Shown here: piece after piece, positions 1 through 9,329 of the stretch
How the letters are laid out: each line of letters opens with the position of its first letter
Numbering within the stretch: position 1 is the stretch's first letter
NCBI GenBank assembly: GCA_016707425.1
Contig: JADJHU010000002.1
Coordinates: 1-64,000 of the forward strand
DNA length: 64,000 bases
Source of the DNA: Gammaproteobacteria bacterium
GTDB lineage: Bacteria > Pseudomonadota > Gammaproteobacteria > Steroidobacterales > Steroidobacteraceae
Direction of reading: 5' to 3'
Notes under the pieces: generated by a model
What the model saw: the letters and a program-made list of their open reading frames with translations, nothing else
What the model was told of the DNA's origin: nothing
Database searches by the model: none
Made by a program: the position numbers and the translations under genes

Positions 1-18
1 CCACGAGGACGTACCCCA

Positions 19-2334
19 ATGACTCACCAGACGGAAGGCGGCAGGGTATTCCGCCCGCTCGCCATGTCGATTTCCATGATCCTGGCCGCCGCCGCCGCCC
101 AGGCCCAGCAGCCCGCCGCCCGCGGTGAAACCACCGAAGCGCAGGGCACACTGCAGGAAGTGGTCGTCACGGCGCAGAAGCGCGAAGAGCGCCTGCAGGA
201 TGTGCCGGTGGCCGTCAGCGCCATCGGTGAGCGGCAGCTCAGTTCGCGAGGGATCCAGAACGTCCAGGACCTCACCGGACTCGCGCCGAACGTCAATGTA
301 CTGCCGGCCGCCAACAGCAACACGGGGTCCCAGATCTCGATCCGCGGCTCCGTGCAGCAGAACCCTGCGCTCTACTGGGATCCGACCGTCGGCATCTACA
401 TCGACGGCGTGTACCTGGGCAAGAATCTCGGCAACGTCTTCGACGTCGTGGACCTCGAGCGCGTCGAAGTGCTCCGCGGCCCCCAGGGGACGCTCTACGG
501 CCGCAACACCCTGGCCGGTGCCATCAACCTCATCACACGCCAGCCCTCGGGCGAGTTCCGCGGCAACGTCAAGGTGGACGTGGGCAATTTCAACCTGCAT
601 AGCGCCAGGGCCTCGCTCGATCTGCCGCGCTTCGGCATCGCGAGTGTCTCGCTTGCCGTGCGGGGAGAGAAGCGCGATGGCACCACCCAGACCATGCCGG
701 GGAGTGCTGTCCGCGAGCTCAACAACCGCAACTCCACGAGCGCGCGCGCCTCGCGGTGAATCTCGACTTCAGCGACACCTCCAGGGCGCCTACCGCTTCG
801 ACTACAGCGACACCGACCAGTGGCCTGACACTCCTATCTGTCGCGCGCGAACCATCCTGCCCTTCCTCGCGCCCTACGTCACGCATGACCGCGACGCGCC
901 CGTGAGTGTCGATGCACCGACCTTCGAACGGAGCCGGACCCTGGGTCACTCGTTCACCCTCACCTGGGACGTGAACGATACGAACACCCTCAAGTCCATC
1001 ACGGCCTACCGCCAGCTCAGGTGGAACGACCTGCTCGATCTCGACGGTTCGCCGCTGCCGGTCGCCCACACCGCGCGCAGCACGGGGGGCCGGGACTGGT
1101 CCTACAACGCGGCCTCGCAGGAGCTGCAGCTGGTCGGCCACACTGAGCGCTTCAACTACGTGGGCGGCCTCTACTACTTCAAGGACAGCGGCTTCACTTA
1201 CGGTCCGCAGAACTTCTTCTTCAATACCTTCAACTTCGAATCGGACTACGGCTACGGCACGAAGGCCTGGGCCGCCTACGGGCAGGCCGACTACAAGGTG
1301 ACCGACGCCTGGACGGTCACAGGAGGCGTGCGCTACACGCGGGAGAAGAAGGAGCTCGAGCGCTACCTGGGCGTGCGCTTCGATCTGACCTCCCCGTTCT
1401 TCGCGCTCACGCCGCTGGGGACGACGGCGGAACACACCTTCAGCGCGACCACGCCCGTGCTCATCGTCTCCTACAAGTTCTCGGATACGGTGAATGCGTA
1501 TGCAAAGTATTCGCAGGGATTCAAGAGCGGCGGCTTCAACGGCGAATACAGCGAAGTGCCGTCGGACTTCACCAACCCCGCCATCGTGAGCGCGACCATC
1601 GCCAACAACATCGCCGAAAGCCGTACGCCCTTCCGGCCCGAGAAGCTCAAGTCCTATGAGCTCGGCCTCAAGACCTCTTTTGCCGACGGCCGGGCCACGG
1701 TGAACGTCGCGGCATTCGAGAACAAGACCGATGACATGCAGCTGTCGATCTTCACGGCGGCGGGCGCGGCCGGATCGATCATCCGCAATGCCGGCAAGGC
1801 GACGACGCGCGGCGTCGAGATCGAAGCGACGTGGGCGCCGTCCGATGCGCTGCGCCTGCAGGCGAGCTACGGCTACCTGGACGCCAAGTACGACCGGTTC
1901 ATGGATGCCGGTGTGAACGAGGCGGACAACCGGGCAATGATCCACGCGCCTAAGAACACCATCAATCTGCTCGCGGATGCGCGCATTGTCCGCACGGCGC
2001 TGGGTGACCTGCGCGGCACCCTCGACTACAGCTGGACGGACGACTACTACACCTATCCGTACCAGCTCGCCTCGAGCGGCCCGAACTACAACCCGCTGCG
2101 CGCGATTGCCGGCGACACGCGCGTCAAGAGCTACGGGTGCTGAACGCCCGACTGGCGCTCTCCGGTATCGCGGTCGCCAACGGGCAGGCGGAAGTGGCGC
2201 TCTGGGGCCGGAACATCACCGACGAGAACCACATCACCAACTACATCGACTTCGGGCCGAGCTTCGGCAGCCTGACGCCGGCGTTCTACCTGGAGCCGCG
2301 CACCTATGGGCTGGAGATGAGCTTCCGCTGGTAG
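19..2334 (+). pseudogene. TonB-dependent outer-membrane receptor, three apparent frameshifts
   Basis: Outer-membrane ligand-gated transporter that would take up a large or hydrophobic substrate with TonB energy. The start at 19 follows a GAGGA ribosome site and opens a signal peptide (hydrophobic AMSISMILAAAAAQAQ), then the VVVTAQKREERLQDVPVAVS plug start and a plug domain with VEVLRGPQGTLYGRN near residue 150. The beta-barrel ends with an aromatic residue (MSFRW). The reading frame breaks three times: two extra bases in the GC repeat at about 741-750, one missing base near 777-779, and one missing near 2130-2137. Open pieces are 19-759, then from about 779 to 2143, then 2137-2334. Net shift is zero and the repaired length is about 771 residues, normal for the family. 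It is either recently inactivated or misassembled; conservation across all pieces favours sequence error. Converges on the HIP operon; the substrate is not evident, though a steroid is a reasonable guess from context. Confidence 0.85.
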
Positions 2335-2358
2335 CGCGGGACTTCCCGGCCGGAAACG

Positions 2359-2391
2359 AAAACGCCGGTCCCATACGGGACCGGCGTTTTT
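2359..2391. terminator. Bidirectional rho-independent terminator
   Basis: A perfect 14-bp inverted repeat (arms 2359-2372 and 2377-2390) with a four-base ATAC loop. It has an A-run on one flank and a five-T run on the other, so it can stop transcription from both sides. It lies 24 bases after the receptor stop and 44 bases beyond the end of the converging thiolase gene, as expected for a shared terminator. Confidence 0.9.
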
Positions 2392-2435
2392 CCATGGCTT
2401 GCCTCCAGCGCGCGCGCCGCGCTGCCAGCCGCCTC

Positions 2436-3637
2436 TCAGTAGACCTCGAACAGCCCGGCCGCGCCCTGCCCGCCGCCGATGCACATGGTGATCACCACAT
2501 ACTTGACGCCCCGGCGGCGGCCTTCGATCAGCGCATGGCCGACGAGCCGGGCGCCGCTCATGCCGAAGGGATGGCCGACGGCAATCGCGCCCCCATCGAC
2601 GTTGAGGCGCTCGTTGTCGATGCCCAGACGGTCCCGACAGTAGATGGTCTGCGACGCAAAGGCCTCGTTCAGCTCCCAGAGCCCGATGTCGCCGATCTTC
2701 AGGCCATGCCGCGCGAGGAGCTTCGGCACGGCAAACACGGGACCGATGCCCATCTCCTCCGGCGCGCAGCCCACGACCGTCATGCCGCGGTAGGCGCCGA
2801 GCGGCTTCAGTCCGCGCTTCTCCGCGAGCTTCGCCTCCACCAGCACACAGGCCGCCGCACCATCGGAGAGCTGCGAGGCGTTGCCCGCGGTGATGAACTC
2901 GCCCTGCTGCACGACCTTGCCGTTCGAAAAGACGGGCTTCAGGCTCGAGAGCCCCTCGAGCGTGGTATCGGCGCGATTGCCCTCGTCCCTCTTCAGCAGG
3001 ACGTCCGTGGCGTACTTCGCCCGTCGTCTTGTCCTCGACGGTCTTGCGGCTCCGGAAGCGGCACGATCTCGGCGTCGAAGCGTCCCGCCGCCTGCGCCGC
3101 CGCGACACGCTGCTGGCTCTGCAGCGCGTAGCGATCCTGCGCGTCACGGGAGATGCCGTAGCGCTTCGCCACGATCTCCGCCGTCTCGATCATCTCCATG
3201 TGCATATACGGCATGTGCGCCGTCACGTTCTCGGAGACGTAGCGGTAGCGGTTCGAATGCTTGGTGAGCGTCAGGCTGACGGACTCGACGCCCGCCCCCA
3301 CCGCGACGCTCATGCCGTCGTGCATGATCTGCTTGGCAGCGGTGGCAATCGCCATGAGTCCGGACGCGCACTTGCGATCGATGGACATGCCGGCCACCTC
3401 GACCGGCAGCCCGGCCGCCGCAACGGCGAGGCGCCCGATGTTGTAGCCCTGCGTGCCCTGCTGCGTGGCGCAGCCCATCACCACGTCCTCGACCTCGGCA
3501 CCCTCGACGCCTGCGCGCTTCACGGCCTCGCGCACAGAGTGGCCGGCGAGCGTCGGAGAGTCGGTGTCGTTGAAGGCCCCGCGATAGGCTCGTCCGATGG
3601 GTGTGCGGGCTACGGAGACGATGACGGCTTCACGCAT
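2436..3637 (-). pseudogene. Acetyl-CoA acyltransferase (thiolase), two apparent frameshifts
   Basis: Thiolase that would cleave a 3-ketoacyl-CoA at the end of a beta-oxidation round. The N-terminal part (from 3637) has the nucleophile motif SIDRKCASG with Cys90. The C-terminal part (2436-2912) has the NEAF motif, GGAIAVGHPFGMSGAR with the catalytic His, and TMCIGGGQG with the second Cys. Between them the frame shifts twice by one extra base each, near 3050-3056 and near 3018-3021. The short middle piece (RSRKTVEDKTTG) sits in a third frame. Repaired length is about 399 residues, typical of the family. Last gene of the HIP operon, 9 bases after the MaoC gene. It differs from the FadA6-like thiolase at 8175-9326, so it may serve another step. 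All thiolase motifs survive, so sequence error is as likely as decay. Confidence 0.85.
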
Positions 3638-3646
3638 GGTGCCCCC

Positions 3647-4105
3647 TCAGGCAGTAAAGAAGCGGCTGATGGTATCGACGACGCAGGCGGGCTTGTCGCC
3701 ACCCTCGACCTCGATGGTGATACGCACCACGACCTGACCGCCGCCCTTGATCTCCTCCGCGCTCAGGACCTCGCCGTGCGCGCGCAGTCTCGAACCGACG
3801 CGCACCGGCGCGGGGAAGCGTACCCGGTCGGTGCCGTAGTTCACGCCCATTGACACCCTGTTCACCAGCATGAGCTGCGGCAGGAAGAGACTCGCGAGCG
3901 ACATCGTCAGGTACCCGTGCGCGATCGTTGCCCCGAACGGGCCTTTCGCGGCGCGTGCCGGATCGACGTGAATCCACTGGTGATCGCCCGTCGCATCAGC
4001 GAACTTGTCGATGCGCGCCTGGTCGATGGTGACCCAGTCGGTCGGTCCGAGCTTCGCGCCCGTCGCCTTCAGCAGATCCGGAACCGATTCGAAGATACGT
4101 GGCAC
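3647..4105 (-). CDS. MaoC-family enoyl-CoA hydratase
   Basis: Single hot-dog hydratase of about 152 residues that adds water to a trans-2-enoyl-CoA. It has the R-specific hydratase motif region: FADATGDHQWIHVDPARA, with the catalytic Asp and His, followed by GPFGATIAHGYLTMSLAS. The GTG start at 4105 follows an AGAGGG ribosome site and lies two bases past the ipdF stop, so the two genes are translationally close. Its place between ipdF and a thiolase suggests it hydrates the unsaturated propionyl side chain of a HIP-CoA intermediate. That step is inferred from context, because the family is broad. No internal damage seen. Confidence 0.88.
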   Translation of the reverse strand: MPRIFESVPDLLKATGAKLGPTDWVTIDQARIDKFADATGDHQWIHVDPARAAKGPFGATIAHGYLTMSLASLFLPQLMLVNRVSMGVNYGTDRVRFPAPVRVGSRLRAHGEVLSAEEIKGGGQVVVRITIEVEGGDKPACVVDTISRFFTA

Positions 4106-4107
4106 GT

Positions 4108-4905
4108 TCAGGCCCTCTGGCTGGAAACCGAGATCACCTCGCCCGTCATGTAGCTCGACAGGTCGGAGGCGAGGAAGACGATGACATTGGCAACTTCGAA
4201 GACCTCGGCCGGCCGGCCGAAGGCCTCGCGGCGCGACAGCTCCTCGAGAAGCTCCGGTGGCGTCACCTTGTTCAGGAACTCGTGCATGGCGATCGACGGC
4301 GCGACGGCGTTGACCCGCACACCGTGCTCCGCCGCTTCGATCGCCGCACAGCGCGTAAACGCCATCACGCCGGCCTTGGCGGCCGCATAGTGCGACTGCT
4401 CGGCCTGCGCGCGCCAGCCGAGCACGGAGGCGTTGTTGACGATGACCCCACGCCGGCGCGCGTACATGTGCGGCAACACGGCGCGGCTCATGCGGAAGAC
4501 GCTGGTGAGCGTGACGTCGAGCACTTTGTGCCACTGCTCGTCGGTCATGTCCACGATGCGCGCCGAGCCGCCGAGCCCGGCGTTGTTCACGAGCACGTCG
4601 ATCTGGCCCCCGAAGGCCTCGAGCGCGCCGGCCACGAGGGCGCGAACATCGTCTTCCTTCGTCACGTCGCACACACGATACGGCACCCGGTTTCCGGCGA
4701 TGCTCCCGAGCCTGGCTGCAGCGTCCGCGAGCCGGCGTTCATGCATGTCGCTGATGAAGACACGTGCGCCCTCTTCCACGCAGCGCTTCGCGGTCGAAAA
4801 GCCCACTCCCGTACCCGCGGCCGCCGTGATCAATACCGTGCGGCCGCGGAGCAGACCATGGCCCTCAGGGTATGGCGGCGGCGGGTTCTTGACATCGAGT
4901 GCCAT
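4108..4905 (-). CDS. ipdF: IpdF-like short-chain dehydrogenase of the HIP pathway
   Basis: SDR of 265 residues closely resembling mycobacterial IpdF (Rv3559c type), which interconverts the 5-keto and 5-hydroxy forms of HIP-CoA during steroid C/D-ring degradation. It shares the unusual nucleotide-binding loop TAAAGTGVG, the block ISDMHERRL, NNAGLGG, and the active-site stretch NNASVLGWRAQ...SHYAAAKAG with the Tyr-x3-Lys pair. It also has the IpdF-like ending YMTGEVISVSSQ. Its start overlaps the stop of the upstream acyl-CoA dehydrogenase by one base (TGATG), so they are co-translated. The identification rests on remembered family sequence; the SDR call itself is secure. Confidence 0.88.
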   Translation of the reverse strand: MALDVKNPPPPYPEGHGLLRGRTVLITAAAGTGVGFSTAKRCVEEGARVFISDMHERRLADAAARLGSIAGNRVPYRVCDVTKEDDVRALVAGALEAFGGQIDVLVNNAGLGGSARIVDMTDEQWHKVLDVTLTSVFRMSRAVLPHMYARRRGVIVNNASVLGWRAQAEQSHYAAAKAGVMAFTRCAAIEAAEHGVRVNAVAPSIAMHEFLNKVTPPELLEELSRREAFGRPAEVFEVANVIVFLASDLSSYMTGEVISVSSQRA

Positions 4906-6098
4906 CAGGCTCCCCCTCTCGGCTCTTTCGGGAGGCCCAGTGCGCGCTCGGCGATGATGTTGCGCTGGACCTGGTTCGTGCCTGCGTAAATGGTGTCCGC
5001 ACGCGAGAACAGGAACATCTTGGTGAGCTCCTGGAGCTCATAGGGAGCGGCCGTGCCGAGCTCGCCCGCGGGGCCAAGAACATCCATCGCGAGCTCTCCG
5101 AGCTTCCTGTGCCACGTTGCCCAGAAGATCTTGTAGGTGAAGGCCTCGGGGCTGAGCTTGCCGCTCTGCGCGCTGGTGAGCATGCGCAGCGAACTCGCCC
5201 GCATGATCTTGAGACCTGCATAGGCCTCCGCGAGACGCTGGCGGATGAGCGGGTCCCGTGCGGCGCCGTTGTCCTTCGCGGCCCCGATGATGGCATCGAG
5301 CTGGTTGCGGAAGCCCATCTGCTGGGCGAGCGTGGACGCGCCACGTTCGAAGGACAGCGTTGCCATGGCGACCTTCCAGCCCTCCCCCGGAGCGCCCACG
5401 ACGTTCTCGGCGGCGGTGCGTGCACCGTCGAAGAACGTCTCGTTGAACTCCGCCTCGCCCGTCATCTGGCGGATGGGCCGGATCGTGACGCCCTTCTGGT
5501 GCATCGGCACGAGCAGATAGGAGAGCCCGCGAGCGCCGGTGCTGCCCTCCTCCGTGCGCGTCACGAGGAAACACCAGTCGGCAAACTGCGCGAGCGAGGT
5601 CCAGGTCTTCTGCCCCTCGATCACCCACTCAGGTCCGTTCGGGCCTTTCTCGAGCCGTGCGCGCGTGCGCACGTTGCTCAGATCCGACCCCGCATTGGGC
5701 TCCGAGTAGCCCTGACACCAGTACTCTTCTCCCGCCGACATCTTCGGGAGGAAGCGGCGCTTCTGCGCCTCGGTGCCCAGGGCCAGAATCGTCGGTCCGC
5801 AGAGCTCGATGCCGAGGTGTCCGAGCCGCCCGGGCGCCCGGGCACGCGCGTACTCCTCGGCGAAGATCACCTGCTCGGCGAGTGTCGCATTGCGGCCGCC
5901 GTATTCCTCAGGCCAGCCGATTGCGCTCCAGCGTGCGCGCCCCAGAGCCCGCTCCCATTCCTTGCGCCGCTCGGGTGCACTGATGTCGTGAGCCCGGCCG
6001 GTGCGCAGGTCCGCAAAGGGACCGGAGAGCTGCCCTTCGAGCCAGGTGGCTGCTTCGCGGCGGAAGGTTTCTTCCTGGGGGCTGAAGTCGAGTCTCAT
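4905..6098 (-). CDS. Acyl-CoA dehydrogenase, catalytic-type (alpha) subunit
   Basis: FAD-dependent dehydrogenase (397 residues) that introduces a 2,3-double bond into an acyl-CoA. It has WCQGYSEPNAGSDLSN in the FAD/substrate-binding centre, LSFERG with the Glu placed where isovaleryl- and long-chain dehydrogenases keep their catalytic base, and the C-terminal YAGTNQVQRNIIAERALGLP. The medium-chain base position (YEGT) is Ala here. It is followed downstream by ipdF (one-base overlap) and preceded by a beta-type dehydrogenase whose stop overlaps its start, so the two likely form an alpha2beta2 complex like other steroid dehydrogenases. It is distinct from the IpdE1-like gene in the same operon and may act on a later, ring-opened intermediate (inference). 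Confidence 0.9.
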   Translation of the reverse strand: MRLDFSPQEETFRREAATWLEGQLSGPFADLRTGRAHDISAPERRKEWERALGRARWSAIGWPEEYGGRNATLAEQVIFAEEYARARAPGRLGHLGIELCGPTILALGTEAQKRRFLPKMSAGEEYWCQGYSEPNAGSDLSNVRTRARLEKGPNGPEWVIEGQKTWTSLAQFADWCFLVTRTEEGSTGARGLSYLLVPMHQKGVTIRPIRQMTGEAEFNETFFDGARTAAENVVGAPGEGWKVAMATLSFERGASTLAQQMGFRNQLDAIIGAAKDNGAARDPLIRQRLAEAYAGLKIMRASSLRMLTSAQSGKLSPEAFTYKIFWATWHRKLGELAMDVLGPAGELGTAAPYELQELTKMFLFSRADTIYAGTNQVQRNIIAERALGLPKEPRGGA

Positions 6099-7246
6099 GA
6101 TGCGGCTCCGAGGCCCATCAGCTGCGCAAGCAGCTCGCGATGATACTGGGGCGTGCCGAGGAGCGTCGAAGACGCCCGGGCACGCTTGAAGTAGAGCTGC
6201 GCGTCGTGCTCCCAGGTGAAGCCGATGCCGCCGTGCAGCTGCACCATGTTCGCCGCACAGTCGAAGAACGCGTCCGAGCAGCGCGACTTGGCGATGGCCG
6301 CGGCCTCCGCCAACTCCCCGATCGCGGTATCCGCGATGCAGGCGGCGTAGTAGGCAGCACTCTTCGCCGCCTCCGCAGCAATCATCATGTCGGCAAGACG
6401 ATGCTTGATGGCCTGGAAGCTGCCGATGGCACGGCCAAACTGCACGCGCTGCTTCGCATAGGCCGTCGTGGTCTCGAGCGCACCCTGCGCGCCGCCGGTC
6501 TGTTCCGCGGCGAGCGCGATCTGGGCAAGCCGCAGCGCCTGCGTGAGTGCCGCAGCGGCCGCCTCCGGTTCGCCGAGAATCTGCGTGGTCGTCACCTCGA
6601 CATTCTCCAGACGGATGCGCGCCATGGGGCGCGTGAGGTCGAGAGCGACCAGCTTCTCGATCCGCACGCCTTTCGTGCCCGCAGGCAATGCGATCAGGCT
6701 CACGCCTTCGGCACCCCGGCTGCCGGGCGAGCGCGCAGCCACGACGAGAAGATCCGCCGCATGGCCGTGCACCACGTAGGAAGCCTCGCCCACGAGGCGC
6801 GATTTCCTGCCGCTACGCTCGAGGGTGACGCCAATGCCCTCCAGGCCCGGCGCACCCCCGGCACCCGTGAGCGCCAGTGCGGCGCGCGCCTCGCCCGTAG
6901 CGATCGGACCCAGGAGGCTCTCCTGCTGCGCGGGCGTACCGGCGTGGCGAATGGCCGGCGCGGCAAGGCACACCGTGGAGAAGAAGGGCGAGGGTTGCAC
7001 GCAGCGCCCGGCTTCCTCCTGCAGGATCGCGAGCTCCACGTTCCCGAGCCCTGTACCACCGACGGACTCCGGCAGTGCAATACCCGCCCAGCCCATCTCA
7101 CGCACCATGGTCGCCCACGAGCCCTCGTCGTAGCCGAGCGGCGTCTCCATGGCTGCGCGCACCCGCTGCGACGCACCGTGCTCACGGAAGAAGGTCTGCG
7201 CGGCTTCCCGGATGAGATCCTGTTCCTCGGTGAAGGCGAATTGCAT
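6095..7246 (-). CDS. Acyl-CoA dehydrogenase, beta-type partner subunit
   Basis: Acyl-CoA dehydrogenase fold of 383 residues. N-terminal MQFAFTEEQDLIREAAQTFF opens the helical domain; RVQFGRAIGSFQAIKHRLADM near residue 275 carries the flavin-contacting Arg and Gln-Phe, and NMVQLHGGIGFTWEHDAQLYFKRA gives the second FAD-contact region. The FERG catalytic-Glu motif of its partner is absent (LRLAQIALAAEQ in that place). That is typical of the second subunit in heterotetrameric steroid dehydrogenases. The ATGA overlap with the gene at 4905-6098 supports tight co-expression. Which acyl-CoA it handles cannot be read from sequence alone. Confidence 0.9.
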   Translation of the reverse strand: MQFAFTEEQDLIREAAQTFFREHGASQRVRAAMETPLGYDEGSWATMVREMGWAGIALPESVGGTGLGNVELAILQEEAGRCVQPSPFFSTVCLAAPAIRHAGTPAQQESLLGPIATGEARAALALTGAGGAPGLEGIGVTLERSGRKSRLVGEASYVVHGHAADLLVVAARSPGSRGAEGVSLIALPAGTKGVRIEKLVALDLTRPMARIRLENVEVTTTQILGEPEAAAAALTQALRLAQIALAAEQTGGAQGALETTTAYAKQRVQFGRAIGSFQAIKHRLADMMIAAEAAKSAAYYAACIADTAIGELAEAAAIAKSRCSDAFFDCAANMVQLHGGIGFTWEHDAQLYFKRARASSTLLGTPQYHRELLAQLMGLGAAS

Positions 7247-7255
7247 GGGCGCCTC

Positions 7256-8161
7256 TCAGGTTCCCCAGACCTTCTTCTGTACAGGCCGCTTCGCGAGGAG
7301 CCCCGCGATCACCGGCCCGAGCTCGGCCGGCTGCCAGCGTGCACCCTTGTCCACCGTCGGGCCGTCGTTCCAGCCGTTGCAGAGCGTGATGCGTCCGCCC
7401 TCGAGTTCGAAGACGCAGCCCGTCACACCCGCCGACTGGCTGCTCCCGAGCCACACCACGGTCGGCGCGATGTTGTCCGGATCCTGGACGTCGAAGCCGC
7501 TCTCGACCTGTTTCATCTTGTCGGCGAAGGCTCCCTCGGTCATGCGCGTGCGCGCCGCGGGCGCGAGCGCATTGGCCGTGATGCCGTAGCGCCCGAGCTC
7601 GGCGCCCTGCACGAGCGTGAGGCTCGCGATACCGCCCTTCGCAGCGGAGTACGCCGCCTGGCTGAAGCTGCCCTGGAGCCCCGCGCCCGAGCTCGTATTG
7701 ATGATGCGCGCATCGACCTTCCTGCCTGCTTTCTGCTGTGCGCGCCAGAAGGCCACGGCGTGACTCGTGACGCAGAAGTGCCCGCGCAGATGCACGCGGA
7801 CGACCGCATCCCACTCGTCCACCGACTGGCTCACGAACATGCGGTCGCGCACGAAACCGGCGTTGTTCACGACGACGTCGAGCGTGCCGAAGGCATCCAC
7901 GGCCGTTTTCACGATGCGCGCGGCACCCTCCCAGTCCGCAACGTCGTCACCATTGGGTGCCGCCTCGCCACCGAGCGCGCGGATCTCATCCACGACCTTC
8001 TGCGCCGTGGCCGAATCGCGGCCCTCGCCCTGGAGGCTCGTGCCGAGATCGTTGACCACGACCTTCGCACCCTCGCGCGCAAAGGCCAGTGCATAGGCGC
8101 GCCCGAGTCCCCGGCCCGCACCCGTGACGATGACCACGCGTCCCTCGCAGATTCCCGCCAT
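7256..8161 (-). CDS. Short-chain dehydrogenase, Rv3548c-like, HIP cluster
   Basis: SDR of about 301 residues resembling the N-terminal dehydrogenase of multifunctional 17-beta-HSD4 and the mycobacterial KstR2-regulon protein Rv3548c. It has TGAGRGLGRAYALAFA for NAD binding, VVNDLG, NNAGFVRDRM, and NTSSGAGLQGSFSQAAYSAAKGG with the Tyr-Lys pair. The C-terminal extension ends DKGARWQPAELGPVIAGLLAKR, as in that subfamily. I place the start at MAGICEG (8161) because family alignment begins there and an AGGGGAG ribosome site precedes it. It probably oxidises a 3-hydroxyacyl-CoA in the HIP route; the exact step is unproven even in actinobacteria. Confidence 0.85.
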   Translation of the reverse strand: MAGICEGRVVIVTGAGRGLGRAYALAFAREGAKVVVNDLGTSLQGEGRDSATAQKVVDEIRALGGEAAPNGDDVADWEGAARIVKTAVDAFGTLDVVVNNAGFVRDRMFVSQSVDEWDAVVRVHLRGHFCVTSHAVAFWRAQQKAGRKVDARIINTSSGAGLQGSFSQAAYSAAKGGIASLTLVQGAELGRYGITANALAPAARTRMTEGAFADKMKQVESGFDVQDPDNIAPTVVWLGSSQSAGVTGCVFELEGGRITLCNGWNDGPTVDKGARWQPAELGPVIAGLLAKRPVQKKVWGT

Positions 8162-8174
8162 GCTCGCGCTCCCC

Positions 8175-9326
8175 TCAGAGTCTTTCGATGATCGTGACGT
8201 TGGCCTGGCCGCCGCCCTCGCACATGGTCTGCAGCCCGTAGCGTCCACCGCGACGCTCGAGCTCATGCAGAAGCGTGGTCATGATGCGCGCGCCGGTGGC
8301 GCCGAGCGGGTGGCCGAGCGCAATCGCCCCGCCATTGACGTTGACCCGCGAGAGATCGGCGTCGAGATCGCGCTGCCAGGAGAGCACGACCGAGGCAAAC
8401 GCCTCGTTGATCTCGACCAGGTCGATGTCCCGCATCTTCAGGTCGGTCTTGGCCAGCGCATGCTGCGTGGCCGGAATCGGCGCCGTGAGCATCCATACGG
8501 GATCGGCACCGCGGATCGACATGTGATGGATGCGTGCCCGCGGCTTCAGTCCGTAGCGACGCACGGCATCATCAGAGGCGATGAGCAGCGCGGCAGCCGC
8601 ATCCGCGATCTGGCTCGACACCCCCGCCGTGACACGCCCCCCGGGGCTGAGCGGCTCGAGCCCTGCCATCTTCTCGAGCGACGTCCCGCGCCGCGGTGTC
8701 TCGTCGCGCTGCAGCTGCGGCAAGGGTGCAATCTCGCGATCGAAGCGCCCGGAATCGATCGCCTCGACTGCACGACGGTTGCTCTCGAGCGCGAACTCCT
8801 CCATCTCGCGGCGCGTGATCTGCCACTTCTCCGCAATCATCTCCGCCGAACGGAACTGCGAGACTTCCTGATCGCCGTAGCGTGCCTTCCAGCCCGGGGA
8901 GCTGCTGAAGGGATCCGCGAAGCCGTAGGGCTGGCCGGCAATCATCGCCGCCGAGATCGGAATGGCGTTCATCGCCTGCACGCCACCCGCGACCACGAGG
9001 TCCTGCGTGCCGCTGAGGACGCCCTGGGCTGCGAAGTGGATCGCCTGCTGTGCCGAGCCGCACTGCCGATCGACCGTCGTGCCCGGCACGTGTTCGGGCA
9101 GACCCGCCACCAGCCAGCAGGTGCGCGCGATATCGCCGGCAAGCGGACCGATGGTGTCCACACAGCCAAAGACCACATCTTCGACCGCACCCGGATCGAT
9201 GCGGCTGCGTTCGATGAGCGCCTTCAGGGCGTGGGCACCGAGATCCGCAGGGTGCAGACTCGCGAGCGAGCCTTTCTTCTTCCCGACGGGTGTGCGAACG
9301 GCTTCGATGATATAGGCAGACGGCAT
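8175..9326 (-). CDS. fadA6: FadA6-like steroid thiolase
   Basis: Thiolase of 383 residues matching the FadA6 type, which in HIP degradation cleaves ring-derived 3-ketoacyl-CoAs such as methyl-beta-ketoadipyl-CoA. It has the nucleophile in TVDRQCGSAQQA (Cys89), the YGDQEVSQFR and AEKWQITRREMEEFAL blocks shared with Rv3556c, RARIHHMSIRGADPVWMLT, the VEINEAFASVV motif, NGGAIALGHPLGATGAR with the catalytic His, and TMCEGGGQANVTIIERL at the end. It is full length. It sits three bases after the beta dehydrogenase gene and before the SDR at 7256. The family call is strong; the symbol follows the actinobacterial name. Confidence 0.9.
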   Translation of the reverse strand: MPSAYIIEAVRTPVGKKKGSLASLHPADLGAHALKALIERSRIDPGAVEDVVFGCVDTIGPLAGDIARTCWLVAGLPEHVPGTTVDRQCGSAQQAIHFAAQGVLSGTQDLVVAGGVQAMNAIPISAAMIAGQPYGFADPFSSSPGWKARYGDQEVSQFRSAEMIAEKWQITRREMEEFALESNRRAVEAIDSGRFDREIAPLPQLQRDETPRRGTSLEKMAGLEPLSPGGRVTAGVSSQIADAAAALLIASDDAVRRYGLKPRARIHHMSIRGADPVWMLTAPIPATQHALAKTDLKMRDIDLVEINEAFASVVLSWQRDLDADLSRVNVNGGAIALGHPLGATGARIMTTLLHELERRGGRYGLQTMCEGGGQANVTIIERL

Positions 9327-9329
9327 TCT

